A stretch of 48,894 nt of DNA from Candidatus Kapaibacterium sp. (GTDB taxonomy: Bacteria; Bacteroidota; Ignavibacteria; Kapaibacteriales; UBA4661), in NCBI GenBank assembly GCA_025055035.1, contig JANWZB010000005.1, forward strand, positions 1 through 48,894, written 5' to 3'. The number at the start of each line of letters is the position of its first letter. Within the stretch, counting starts at the first letter, position 1. The notes below the pieces were generated by a model. That model had not been told where the DNA came from. It made no database searches and saw only the letters and a list, made by a program, of their open reading frames with translations. This document shows, one piece after another, positions 16,672 through 25,693 of the stretch. The translations under genes were made by a program, and so were the position numbers.

Positions 16672-17523
16672 ATGGGTATGTATCAACTTGAAGGGAAAAC
16701 GGCTATTGTTACCGGCTCAGGCAGAGCGGGTGGTATTGGAGCAGCAATTATCAAGCGGTTTGCTGCTGAAGGGTGCAATGTGGTTGTTTCCGACCTTGGC
16801 ACTTCAGCAGGAGAAAACTTTCCAGATTCTGCTATTGGCTCAACGCAAGAGATGGAGAGGATTGCCGAAGAATGTCGCTCGTATGGTGTACAAGCATTAA
16901 CTATTCCATGCGATGTACGCAAGGAAGCAGATGTCACGCGCCTTGTAGAGCAAGCAGTGAAGGCATTCGGGACAGTTGATATTTTTGTCAATAATGCTGG
17001 AGTGGGGTATTTGATGCAGCTTGTAACGGAGATGGAAGAGGAAAAATGGTCGGCGGTGATGGATGTTAATGTGAAAGGGTATTTTTTTGGCATTAAGCAC
17101 GCTGGCAGGCAAATGATTGCACAGGCAGAGTCAGGGCGTAGAGGTGGGCGCATTATCAACATTGGCTCGCAGGCGTCCAAGTCGGGCTTCCCGTTTGCAG
17201 CTGCCTACACTGCGTCCAAACATGCAGTTGTTGGTTTAACGCGCTCTGCAGCCATTGAACTTGGAAAGTACGGTATCACGGTGAACACTGTATGCCCGAA
17301 TCATATCACTACTGGCTTGGGCGCATGGCAGAACGAGTTCTTTGCAGAAAAATTAGGGCTGACGCTTGAACAATATATGGCACGCATGAAGGCAAACATT
17401 CCGCTTGGACGCACTGGTCTCACGCAAGATATTGCAAAAGCTTGTGCCTTTCTTGCTTCAGCTGAGGCTGAATATATTACCGGCGAAGCGATGAATGTCA
17501 GTGGCGGCGAGGAAATGCACTAA
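16672..17523 (+). CDS. Short-chain dehydrogenase/reductase
   Basis: A 283-residue classical SDR that oxidises or reduces a hydroxyl/carbonyl with NAD(P). The cofactor motif is TGSGRAGGIG (residues 14-23), with NNAG at 107-110, catalytic S166 and YTASK (Y179, K183). Aspartate at the end of the second strand (SDLGT) suggests NAD preference. The C-terminus ends with the normal YITGEAMNVSGG. It follows the HapK-like gene at 8 bases, with a gaggtgaaaa leader. It probably oxidises a hydroxy acid made by one of the hydratases; this is inferred from neighbours. Confidence 0.87.
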   Translation: MGMYQLEGKTAIVTGSGRAGGIGAAIIKRFAAEGCNVVVSDLGTSAGENFPDSAIGSTQEMERIAEECRSYGVQALTIPCDVRKEADVTRLVEQAVKAFGTVDIFVNNAGVGYLMQLVTEMEEEKWSAVMDVNVKGYFFGIKHAGRQMIAQAESGRRGGRIINIGSQASKSGFPFAAAYTASKHAVVGLTRSAAIELGKYGITVNTVCPNHITTGLGAWQNEFFAEKLGLTLEQYMARMKANIPLGRTGLTQDIAKACAFLASAEAEYITGEAMNVSGGEEMH

Positions 17524-17552
17524 CGTTCTCGAGTATTGTTTCTGCAGAGAGT

Positions 17553-19649
17553 ATGCGATACAGACTTGGTGTTGATATTGGTGGCACGTTTACAGATTTT
17601 GTGTTGCTCGACGAAGCACAGGCACGACTAGTGTTTGGAAAAACGCTCACCACCTATCCAGACCCAACCGACGGTATTATTGTGGGAACACGATCCCTAC
17701 TGAGAGATTGCGGAATTGAAGCGCGAGATATTCACACGATTGTGCATGGTACAACACTAGTCACAAATGCAGTCATTGAACGTAAAGGTGCTCCGACGGG
17801 GTTTATTACAACAGAAGGATTTACTGATGTGCCAGAGATTGGTCGTGAACTGCGCTACGACATCTACGATATTTTTCTTGTTATGCCAGAACCACTAGTA
17901 TCGAAGAAGTATCGTGTTGGTGTACACGAGCGTATACTTGCTTCGGGTGAGGTGTTGAAGCAGCTTTCACGCGACGACGCTCGTACAGCAGTGCAGAAGC
18001 TTGTTCAGCGTGGTGTTAAGTCTGTAGCAGTGTCGCTACTGCACTCATTTATGAATCCTAGCCACGAACGCTTAATAGGCGAGGTTATTCGTGAAGAGTT
18101 CCCTCACCTGTACGTGTCGCTGTCGGTAGATATCATGCCAGAGATACGGGAATACGAACGGTCATCGGCAACAATCATGAATGCCTACGTGCAGCCAATT
18201 ACGGATAGATATTTACAGGTGCTAGAGCAACGCCTACAGGAGTTGGGGTTCGAGGGGAAGATTCACATTATGATTTCAAGTGGGCGGCTAACGACAGTTC
18301 AAGGTGCACGTAAAGCTCCTATTCAGCTCTTAGAGTCGGGTCCGGCGGGAGGGGCGATGGCAGGTGTCTTTTTTAGTAGTCTGACTCAGCACCGTGATAT
18401 GCTCTGCTTCGACATGGGAGGCACGACGGCAAAAGCCTCGTTGATTGTGAACGGTGCACCAGAAATCACGCATCAGTTTGAGGCAGCGCGAGTGCGGCGC
18501 TTTAAGAAAGGAAGTGGATTGCCGGTGAGGATTCCCGTCATTGACTTGATTGAAATTGGTGCTGGGGGCGGTTCAATTGCCTATATTGATAAACTTGGTT
18601 TGTTGAAGGTAGGACCTGAAAGTGCCGCATCGCAGCCAGGACCTGCATGTTACGGACGTGGGGGGCAAAAGCCCACTGTTACCGATGCAGACTTGATTTT
18701 AGGGTATTTAAATGAAGAATACTTCTTAGGTGGCACAATGAGGCTGAGTCGTGAAGCTGCATACGAAGCTGTGCAGCGTCATATCGCTGCTCCGTTGGGA
18801 ATTTCTGTAGAGCAAGCAGCAATGGGTATTCGTCGTGTTGTTGATGAAAACATGGCAAATGCTGCGCGAGTACATATTATTGAAAGAGGTTTCGATCCAC
18901 GCCGCTTCCCGATGATGGCATTCGGTGGTGCTGGTCCCGTTCATGCGTTTAGTGTTGCACGCTTATTAGGTGTGTCGCGCATCATCATACCAGTTGGAGC
19001 GGGCGTCACATCAGCACTAGGCTTTCTGGTATCACCTGTTGCTTCTGAGGCAACACGGTCGTATGTTAAACCACTTGATGAAATAGACTGGGAGCAACTC
19101 AACGCTATGCTCTACGAGATGGAACAGGAAGGATTCGCATTTTTGCGCCATGCCGATGCCGATGTATCGCAAGCAACTGTGAGGCGAGTAGCAGATATGC
19201 GATACGTCGGACAGGGGCATGAAATAACAGTGCCTATGCCGCTTGGTCAACTGTCGGAACAATCTATACCTGCCATTACTTCAGCGTTTCTACAAGAGTA
19301 CGAGTTCCGCTACAACCGTACTGTGCCGGGAATGCGCCTAGAGATTGTTACATGGCGTGTTGCCGTTAGTGCAGCTGCCCCGAAGATTCTGCCGTCGCAG
19401 CATGGGACGAATGGTGTTGCAAGCAAAACATCATACACACAGCGCCTTGTGTGGTTCGAGGGCAATGCAGCTCCGACAATGGCAGATGTGTACCGACGCT
19501 ATGACCTTGTCCAAGGAGTTGTATATACTGCTCCGGCAATCATCGAAGAAAAAGAATCAACGACTGTTATCGGCCAACACGCTCGGTTCAGTGTTGATGA
19601 GCACAAGAATATCGTGATAGACATGTACTATCCAGAAGGTTCTGTATGA
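17553..19649 (+). CDS. hyuA: Hydantoinase/oxoprolinase subunit A
   Basis: A 698-residue HyuA-type subunit of the ATP-dependent hydantoinase/5-oxoprolinase/acetone-carboxylase superfamily. It has the ASKHA-type phosphate-binding motif GVDIGGTFTDFVLLD near the N-terminus, VHGTTLVTNAVIERKGA, the LESGPAGGAMAG segment, a second phosphate loop CFDMGGTTAKASL and the GAGGGSIAYID / GPACYGRGG region. These enzymes phosphorylate a lactam or carbonyl oxygen and, with subunit B, open cyclic amides or carboxylate ketones. No acetone-carboxylase gamma subunit is nearby, so ring hydrolysis is more likely. The last four bases overlap the hyuB start (ATGA). Confidence 0.88.
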   Translation: MRYRLGVDIGGTFTDFVLLDEAQARLVFGKTLTTYPDPTDGIIVGTRSLLRDCGIEARDIHTIVHGTTLVTNAVIERKGAPTGFITTEGFTDVPEIGRELRYDIYDIFLVMPEPLVSKKYRVGVHERILASGEVLKQLSRDDARTAVQKLVQRGVKSVAVSLLHSFMNPSHERLIGEVIREEFPHLYVSLSVDIMPEIREYERSSATIMNAYVQPITDRYLQVLEQRLQELGFEGKIHIMISSGRLTTVQGARKAPIQLLESGPAGGAMAGVFFSSLTQHRDMLCFDMGGTTAKASLIVNGAPEITHQFEAARVRRFKKGSGLPVRIPVIDLIEIGAGGGSIAYIDKLGLLKVGPESAASQPGPACYGRGGQKPTVTDADLILGYLNEEYFLGGTMRLSREAAYEAVQRHIAAPLGISVEQAAMGIRRVVDENMANAARVHIIERGFDPRRFPMMAFGGAGPVHAFSVARLLGVSRIIIPVGAGVTSALGFLVSPVASEATRSYVKPLDEIDWEQLNAMLYEMEQEGFAFLRHADADVSQATVRRVADMRYVGQGHEITVPMPLGQLSEQSIPAITSAFLQEYEFRYNRTVPGMRLEIVTWRVAVSAAAPKILPSQHGTNGVASKTSYTQRLVWFEGNAAPTMADVYRRYDLVQGVVYTAPAIIEEKESTTVIGQHARFSVDEHKNIVIDMYYPEGSV

Positions 19650-21211
19650 AACAGCGCTTTGATGCAATTACGCTCAGTATTGTGTGGTCTCGCCTTATAG
19701 CAATTGTTGATGAAGCAGGAACAACATTGCAACGCACGGCATTTTCGACGGTAACGCGTGAGTCGAATGACTTTGCTGTTGTGTTGATGGATGCATATGG
19801 GCGCTCGATTGCTCAGTCAAGCATTAGTGTCCCATCATTTTTGGGAGTATTACCAATGCTGACAAAAGTGCTTTTGGAGCGCTACTTCCCGCCAAACTCA
19901 TGGCGAGAGGGCGATACGGTTATTACCAACGATCCATGGCTGTGTGCTGGGCATAAGCCAGATATAGGCTTAGTATCACCTATTATGAGGAATGGTGCAC
20001 TTATTGGGTTCATTGGGACGATTGCCCATTCACCCGACATAGGGGGCACGCTATGGGGGGCAGGCGGTCGAGATTTATACGAGGAAGGATTGATGATTCC
20101 ACCCACAAAGCTTATTGACGCAGGGAAGGAGAACACTGTATTACTGGACATTATCGAAGCAAATGTTCGTGCACCAAAGCAAACAATTGGAGATATTCGT
20201 GCTCAACTTGCTGCAAATGAGCAAGGAACGCGTGCGCTATTACGTCTTATGGATGAGATGAACATAGACGATATACAGGGAATTGCTGAGCAAGTGATCG
20301 AAGCAAGCGAACGAGCAATGCGCGAAGCAATCATGGCAGCACCGAATGGTACATATCGCTATGAGTATGATGCTGATGGCGATGGGCTAGATGAACCAGT
20401 ACGTATCTGCTGCACTGTGACAATTGCCGATGATGAGATTATTGTTGATTACGAGGGAACATCACCGGCGCATCGGCTTGGCATTAACGCGGTTTTAAAC
20501 TATACCTATGCGTATACAGCGTATCCGATAAAATGTGTATTTAGCCCTGATGTGCCAAATAATGAAGGTTCATTCCGCCCTATTCATGTTACTGCGCCAC
20601 AGGGTTCATTACTCAATGCTCAGAAACCATCGCCTCTTGGCGCACGGAATATTACAGGCAATATTCTTCATGCAGCAGTATTTGGAGCGCTAGCGCAAGC
20701 TGTGCCGAATCAGGTACAAGCTGACTGTGGTTCAGCATGTTGGTGCGTTGTATTGAATGGATACGATGCACGGAGAAACCGAGAATATGTCGAGTATTTC
20801 TTCCTGAACGGTGGATATGGAGCGCGCCCAACAATGGACGGCATTCCCACACTAAGCTTTCCGACAAATGTTGCAAACGTGCCAGTTGAAGTACTGGAAA
20901 ATAGCGCACCAATTCTTGTAACAGAAAAATCTCTGCGTAGAAATTCGGGCGGCAATGGTGCATATAAGGGTGGTATGGGGCAGAAGTTTGCGTTCAAGAA
21001 TATTAGCCATGAACCTATCAATATTTCTCTGCTCACAGAAAAGACGAAGACAGTAGCACGCGGCTTGAATGGCGGCGGTGATGGCAAACGAGGACGAGTG
21101 TATATCAAGCCAAAACGTTATATCGCTCCAAAAGGACTTGATAAGCTGTATCCTAATGAAGAACTGGTACTAGAGCTTCCAGGCGGTGGAGGGTTTGGCG
21201 TGCCAGATTAG
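19646..21211 (+). CDS. hyuB: Hydantoinase/oxoprolinase subunit B
   Basis: A 521-residue HyuB-type subunit. Recognisable segments are the N-terminal SRLIAIVDEAGTTLQRTAFS, NDPWLCAGHKPDIGLV, IAHSPDIGGT and GAGGRDLYEEGL, a central GTSPAHRLGINAVLNYT and the C-terminal ELPGGGGFGVP typical of the family. With HyuA it would form the ATP-dependent enzyme that opens a five-membered lactam or hydantoin-like ring. Sequence alone cannot separate 5-oxoprolinase, N-methylhydantoinase, caprolactamase or a new specificity. ATG 19646 overlaps the hyuA stop. Confidence 0.88.
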   Translation: MKQRFDAITLSIVWSRLIAIVDEAGTTLQRTAFSTVTRESNDFAVVLMDAYGRSIAQSSISVPSFLGVLPMLTKVLLERYFPPNSWREGDTVITNDPWLCAGHKPDIGLVSPIMRNGALIGFIGTIAHSPDIGGTLWGAGGRDLYEEGLMIPPTKLIDAGKENTVLLDIIEANVRAPKQTIGDIRAQLAANEQGTRALLRLMDEMNIDDIQGIAEQVIEASERAMREAIMAAPNGTYRYEYDADGDGLDEPVRICCTVTIADDEIIVDYEGTSPAHRLGINAVLNYTYAYTAYPIKCVFSPDVPNNEGSFRPIHVTAPQGSLLNAQKPSPLGARNITGNILHAAVFGALAQAVPNQVQADCGSACWCVVLNGYDARRNREYVEYFFLNGGYGARPTMDGIPTLSFPTNVANVPVEVLENSAPILVTEKSLRRNSGGNGAYKGGMGQKFAFKNISHEPINISLLTEKTKTVARGLNGGGDGKRGRVYIKPKRYIAPKGLDKLYPNEELVLELPGGGGFGVPD

Positions 21212-21345
21212 CACACGTAAGGCTATGGGAAAAGTTATGCCTTCCGATTCCACATATAAGGAACTATACTGCATCGGCTGGTTGTTTGAGCATGTATGCT
21301 ATCCGCTAGAATTTTTCATCACCACATCATGTTCTGCGTTGTTCT

Positions 21346-22140
21346 ATGAAACGCTTGATAGTGCTTGCCACTGTGCTGTGTCTCCAGACTACAGCACCCC
21401 ACGTATATTCCCAAACTATCCCGTATGACCAGCGCATTTTCGACACATGGGTTGATATGCGTGTTGGCGATGGTACAAAGCCTGTATGGTGGTACTGCTA
21501 CGGTGAGGTGTACTCATACCCTGATGGTGAGCTTCTCAGCTACATGCAAGGGATTGATGTTGCAACTCTTGTCAAAGTAGCAAAGGACTCCGTCGTTCAG
21601 CTAAACCGCAAAATCTTCATCTACTTGGACAAAACAACCAAAGAGGTACTCACCACCTACAACGGTGTACCAATTACGCATATCGAGTATCCATATCAGG
21701 TGATTACCTACGCTCTTCGTGGCGATAAGCTTGTTACCTACGTTACACAAGGTAAGGGGAAACGCATAACGACGCTTGGTCCGGGCTACAAGACGCTTGC
21801 TCGAAAAGTAGGAGACAATTATGCTTTTTCCGCGCCTATCTTTCTGCGGCTTCCATTACCGAACGGTTCAGTGATGGAAGCGTGGGAAAATTATGATTTC
21901 ATCGTGAATCCCCGTGAAACAAAACCTGAAAACAAGTACCAGCTATTCTGGGAACGGTTTGGCGATATGGCACCGTTTTTTGGTACTGGGCGCAAAGGAA
22001 TTATCCAGCTTACATGCTATCGGCTTGATAAGCTTGAGGATGTTCCTCAGCCATTGCAGAACTATATTCGTACAAAAGCTCCATTGTGGATGAATCCACC
22101 AAGAGACTTTGCGGAAATTACCCAGTTGCAAAAGGAATGA
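21346..22140 (+). CDS. Exported DUF1838-like protein (short paralogue)
   Basis: A 264-residue protein with a Sec-type leader (residues 1-22, ending HVYSQ), so probably periplasmic or outer-membrane associated. It parallels the clearer DUF1838 protein at 24686-25591: PVWWYCYGEVYSYPDGELL against VFWWEGNVYSRIPGE, then a LDKTTKEVLTTYNG segment against MDPQTKQVLRTW, and near the end FGDMAPFFGTGRKG against ISKWLPWMEMGDRIG. It is shorter and more divergent. The function of DUF1838 is not established. A 134-base gap separates it from hyuB. A ligand-binding or isomerase-like role is only a guess. Confidence 0.6.
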   Translation: MKRLIVLATVLCLQTTAPHVYSQTIPYDQRIFDTWVDMRVGDGTKPVWWYCYGEVYSYPDGELLSYMQGIDVATLVKVAKDSVVQLNRKIFIYLDKTTKEVLTTYNGVPITHIEYPYQVITYALRGDKLVTYVTQGKGKRITTLGPGYKTLARKVGDNYAFSAPIFLRLPLPNGSVMEAWENYDFIVNPRETKPENKYQLFWERFGDMAPFFGTGRKGIIQLTCYRLDKLEDVPQPLQNYIRTKAPLWMNPPRDFAEITQLQKE

Positions 22141-22160
22141 CGTAGAAGACACTGAACCTC

Positions 22161-23600
22161 ATGATGCATCATGCTCTTTCTGTGCGCAATCCTCGAACAG
22201 GGGAATGCGACTACACAATCCATCCACCAAGTTTGTCGGAGCTTTATGCTCTATGCTCTCAGTTACGTTCAGGACAAAAAGAATGGCAGAAGCGTGGTGT
22301 GGAGCACCGCATAGACGTACTGCAGCGCTGGAAGAAGTCTGCACAACGCTATAGGTCGGTGCTCGAGGAGGCACTCATCACCGACACTGGACGTAAGTGG
22401 GAAACGCTACTAGAAGTAGATTTGCTTTTTGCTCGTATTGACCGCTGGTGCGAGTTAGGCAAAGAATTCTTTGATAAGCAAGATACTAAGCCCTCGCACC
22501 TACCATTTATCGAAATTCGCCAAGACGTTCAGCCATATCCACTTGTTGGTGTTATCAGCCCGTGGAATTTCCCCCTTCTACTTTCTCTCATTGATGCTAT
22601 ACCAGCACTCGTAGCGGGGTGTGCCGTGCTCGTGAAACCCAGCGAAATTACTCCACGCTTTATTAAACCCTTGATGCAGTCTGTGTTCGATGTACCAGAG
22701 CTGGCTTCTGTGCTTGCGTATATCGAAGGTGCTGGTGAGACGGGTGAGGCTATGATACAATGCGTAGATCTTGTATGCTTTACGGGAAGTGTGGCAACGG
22801 GGAAACGTGTATATACTGCTGCTGCACAAAACTTTATTCCTGTATTTCTAGAGCTTGGTGGTAAAGATGCTGCGCTCGTGTTTGAAGGAGCGAACCTTGA
22901 TTACGCATCATCGGCTATTCTTTGGGGTGCAACAGCAAATGCTGGGCAGTCATGTTTGTCGATTGAGCGTATTTACGTGCAGTCCAGCATCTACGAAGAT
23001 TTTGTGAAACGTATAGTGAAAAAAGCTGAGGCGTTATCGCTATGCTATCCTGACATCCATCATGGACATATCGGACCTATTATCTCCGAGCGCCAAGTAT
23101 CTATTATCAACGACCACCTGCGCGATGCTATTGAGCAAGGTGCACAGGTTCTGACAGGTAGCATACAATGCGAACAGCACGGTGGAGGAATGTGGTGCCG
23201 ACCAACGGTACTTACTTGTGTACATCATGGCATGAAGGTTATGACAGAGGAGACATTCGGACCAATTCTGCCTATTATGCCCTTTAACACAGAAGATGAA
23301 GCGCTCACACTGGCAAATAGTACAATCTTTGGCTTGAGTGGTGCAGTGTTTGCATCAACAGTTGAGGAGGCATACAGAATTGGTCAGAAAATGGAATGTG
23401 GTGCGATTAGTTTGAATGATGCTGCTTTAACTGCGATTGTACATGAAGGAGAAAAGCAGTCGCTGAAGTGTTCAGGTATTGGGGGAACGCGTATGGGAGT
23501 AGGTGCAATGCGGCGTTTTGTGCGTCAGCGAGCATTTCTCGCAAAAATACATGACGTTCCGTCACCTTGGTGGTATAATAGTACCGTGCCTTCTATGTAG
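22161..23600 (+). CDS. NAD(P)-dependent aldehyde dehydrogenase
   Basis: A 479-residue aldehyde dehydrogenase with all catalytic features: SPWNFP with N136, VKPSE with K159, the nucleotide-loop FTGSVATGK, general base E231 in LELGGKD and nucleophile C265 in NAGQSCLS, followed by EETFGPILPIMPF. It would convert an aldehyde to the acid. In the pathway it could oxidise the aldehyde released by the HpcH/HpaI aldolase. It is the last gene of the plus-strand arm and ends 19 bases before the stop of the oppositely oriented alkene reductase gene. Confidence 0.9.
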   Translation: MMHHALSVRNPRTGECDYTIHPPSLSELYALCSQLRSGQKEWQKRGVEHRIDVLQRWKKSAQRYRSVLEEALITDTGRKWETLLEVDLLFARIDRWCELGKEFFDKQDTKPSHLPFIEIRQDVQPYPLVGVISPWNFPLLLSLIDAIPALVAGCAVLVKPSEITPRFIKPLMQSVFDVPELASVLAYIEGAGETGEAMIQCVDLVCFTGSVATGKRVYTAAAQNFIPVFLELGGKDAALVFEGANLDYASSAILWGATANAGQSCLSIERIYVQSSIYEDFVKRIVKKAEALSLCYPDIHHGHIGPIISERQVSIINDHLRDAIEQGAQVLTGSIQCEQHGGGMWCRPTVLTCVHHGMKVMTEETFGPILPIMPFNTEDEALTLANSTIFGLSGAVFASTVEEAYRIGQKMECGAISLNDAALTAIVHEGEKQSLKCSGIGGTRMGVGAMRRFVRQRAFLAKIHDVPSPWWYNSTVPSM

Positions 23601-23619
23601 AAGAATAGCATGGCAAGAG

Positions 23620-24669
23620 CTATGCTGATGGAACTGAGGGTGATGTAACACGCACAAGAATTTTCCCGATGTTCTCACCGCGAAAGAGCATGGTCAGTGC
23701 ATGCGGGAAACTTTCTATTCCCTCAAGAATGTGTTCATGCAAGGTGATTTTCCCCTCAGCTATCCAGCGCTGCATATGACTACGAAATTCTTGTGTGCGG
23801 TGGAAGTAATCAAAAACGATAATACCATTCATCTGTCCACGCGCTGTAACAATCTTCATGTAGTTTGTAGGTCCTTGAGGAGGAGCAGGTTTTCCATCGG
23901 GCGTTGTGTTGTTATATTGTGAAATTGCTCCGCAAATGACAACACGCGCTCCACGTGCTAGGTTCTCTAGTGCTGCGTCAAGAACATCGCCACCAACATT
24001 ATCAAAGTAGATATTAACACCCTGAGGCGCGGCAGAGCGTATGCGTGCACTGAGCGATCCTTGTGTGTAGTCGAGAGCAGCATCGAAGCCGAGTGTATGG
24101 CGTAGGTAATCACACTTTTTTGTGCCACCAGCAATGCCAATCACTGTGCACCCATGCAACTTCGCAATTTGCCCGACAAGTGAACCGACAGTTCCAGCAG
24201 CTCCAGAGACAAGAACAGTTTCTCCCGCACGAGGACAACCTTTATCTAGCAATCCCCAGTATGCTGTCATTCCCGGCATACCGAGCACACCAAGATAGCG
24301 CGGCAGTTCATTGGGCGATGAGGCTGGAACACGTTCGACGTTCTGACCATCCGAACATGCGTACGTTTGTACACCAAGCAGACCTGTAACATATGTGCCT
24401 ATTGGAAATGCTGGATTCTTTGAATCAATCACCTCTCCAGCAGCAAATGCTCGCATGACATCGCCAAGCTGTACACCTTGTATGTATGTGCTTCCTTCGT
24501 TCATCCAGCCGCGCATTGCAGGATCAATCGAGATATAGTGCACGCGGACAAGGAATTGACTGTCTTCTAAAGCTGGAAGAGGCTGCGTACATACCTTCCA
24601 TACTGAAGCATCAGGCAAGCCAACGGCTCGCGATATAAGGCGAATACACGTGTTAGTGATGGTAGGCAT
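23620..24669 (-). CDS. Medium-chain NADP-dependent oxidoreductase (CurA/PTGR-like alkene reductase)
   Basis: A 349-residue zinc-free medium-chain reductase of the curcumin reductase / prostaglandin reductase type, which reduces the C=C bond of conjugated enones with NADPH. Supported by VHYISIDPAMRGWM near the N-terminus, the nucleotide-binding VSGAAGTVGSLVGQIAKL, the VNIYFDNVGG segment and RGQMNGIIVFDY. The start at ATG 24669 is preferred because upstream in-frame sequence overlaps the preceding DUF1838 gene and matches nothing. It begins 16 bases after that gene and closes the minus-strand arm. It may reduce a methine-type or exocyclic double bond in the substrate, which is inference. Confidence 0.83.
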   Translation of the reverse strand: MPTITNTCIRLISRAVGLPDASVWKVCTQPLPALEDSQFLVRVHYISIDPAMRGWMNEGSTYIQGVQLGDVMRAFAAGEVIDSKNPAFPIGTYVTGLLGVQTYACSDGQNVERVPASSPNELPRYLGVLGMPGMTAYWGLLDKGCPRAGETVLVSGAAGTVGSLVGQIAKLHGCTVIGIAGGTKKCDYLRHTLGFDAALDYTQGSLSARIRSAAPQGVNIYFDNVGGDVLDAALENLARGARVVICGAISQYNNTTPDGKPAPPQGPTNYMKIVTARGQMNGIIVFDYFHRTQEFRSHMQRWIAEGKITLHEHILEGIESFPHALTMLFRGENIGKILVRVTSPSVPSA

Positions 24670-24685
24670 AGATAGATGCAAAGCA

Positions 24686-25591
24686 TCACTTTTTGTCTGT
24701 CTGTTCTGCACGTTTTTTGTCAATGTATTTCTTGAACACTGTCCAGCTTGTTTCGTTTGGTCGTGTATCATCTAGGGGAGGAGCATGTTCGTATAGGGAG
24801 TAATTGGTACGAATTTCCTTTTTGATTTCTTCAGGCATTTGCTCAAAACTTTTGAGCTTTTTCCCGTTTCCAGAGAAGATAAGATATCCTATGCGGTCGC
24901 CCATTTCCATCCATGGAAGCCATTTCGAAATGCGCGTCCATGCGATAGTAACGTTTTCTGCAGTGTGTTTTTCTGCGTTAAGGAGTTCTTCCTCATCAAC
25001 AGCAAAATTGAAAATTTCCATCGCGTGATATGTTCCACCGTTGTATTCCTGATAATCACCACCGAGAGGATTTGTGTAGAATAGGGGAACTTCGGAGCTT
25101 TGGAGATATGTGCCATCAATAAATCTTCCGGGAAGCCGATATGGTTTGCCGTTGTCTATGGCGTATGTTACGCTACGAGCGTTGACGGGATCGTTCGCAA
25201 CATGCACCACCTCAACCTCTTTGCCGGTGAAGGGATTACGCCATGTTCGCAGAACTTGCTTGGTTTGAGGGTCCATATAGAACAGAACTTCGCGTGATAC
25301 ATGGCGATAGCCGTAGCCTTTTGCGCTATCGTAGAAGGTTTTGGTTGCGCGAATATTCATACCTTGATATGTAAAGAGCAAGCGATCTCGCTCACCTGGA
25401 ATACGGCTGTACACGTTACCTTCCCACCAAAAGACGCATTCTTCACCATCTCTGAGGCTCGCTGTAATTTTCCGCGATGCTTTGACAGCGTCTTCTGGCT
25501 TGGTAATGTCGAGCTTCTTCACTTTTTTCTGAGCAATGAGAGGTGTACAAAGAAGGTATGCAATGAGGAAGCATAGTGGTAGAGTACGCAT
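24686..25591 (-). CDS. Exported DUF1838-family protein
   Basis: A 301-residue protein with a signal peptide (MRTLPLCFLIAYLLCTPLIA). The mature part shows the recognisable DUF1838 pattern: CVFWWEGNVYSRIPGERDRL, a FTYQGMNIRA segment, YMDPQTKQVLRTWRNP and a late RISKWLPWMEMGDRIGYL. The family has no established activity that I know of. I chose ATG 25591 because it starts the signal peptide; the in-frame ATG at 25693 would place the terminator hairpin inside the gene. It lies downstream of susD, separated by a 13-bp-stem hairpin, and is coupled to the reductase gene. Confidence 0.75.
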   Translation of the reverse strand: MRTLPLCFLIAYLLCTPLIAQKKVKKLDITKPEDAVKASRKITASLRDGEECVFWWEGNVYSRIPGERDRLLFTYQGMNIRATKTFYDSAKGYGYRHVSREVLFYMDPQTKQVLRTWRNPFTGKEVEVVHVANDPVNARSVTYAIDNGKPYRLPGRFIDGTYLQSSEVPLFYTNPLGGDYQEYNGGTYHAMEIFNFAVDEEELLNAEKHTAENVTIAWTRISKWLPWMEMGDRIGYLIFSGNGKKLKSFEQMPEEIKKEIRTNYSLYEHAPPLDDTRPNETSWTVFKKYIDKKRAEQTDKK

Positions 25592-25641
25592 AGCGACGAT
25601 AACGAGCGGTGTGAAACATACGGAATTGTGATTGAAGAAGC

Positions 25642-25675
25642 CAAGCCCCCTTGATATGCATTTCAAGGGGGCTTG
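25642..25675 (-). terminator. Perfect 13-bp hairpin between susD and the DUF1838 gene
   Basis: Arms 25642-25654 and 25663-25675 are exact reverse complements (CAAGCCCCCTTGA on the plus strand), with an 8-base loop. In the minus direction the hairpin is followed by a modest pyrimidine-rich stretch (GGCTTCTTC), not a run of T, so it may be a partial terminator or an RNA-stabilising stem for the susC-susD message. It would let the two downstream genes be expressed at a lower level. Confidence 0.6.
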
Positions 25676-25693
25676 ATGCTCGAGGATGTGCAC

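Noticed and set aside
17553-21211. Acetone or acetophenone carboxylase
   Set aside because: Related large subunits, but no small gamma subunit or other carboxylase component is adjacent; lactam hydrolysis fits the neighbours better. Not excluded by sequence alone.
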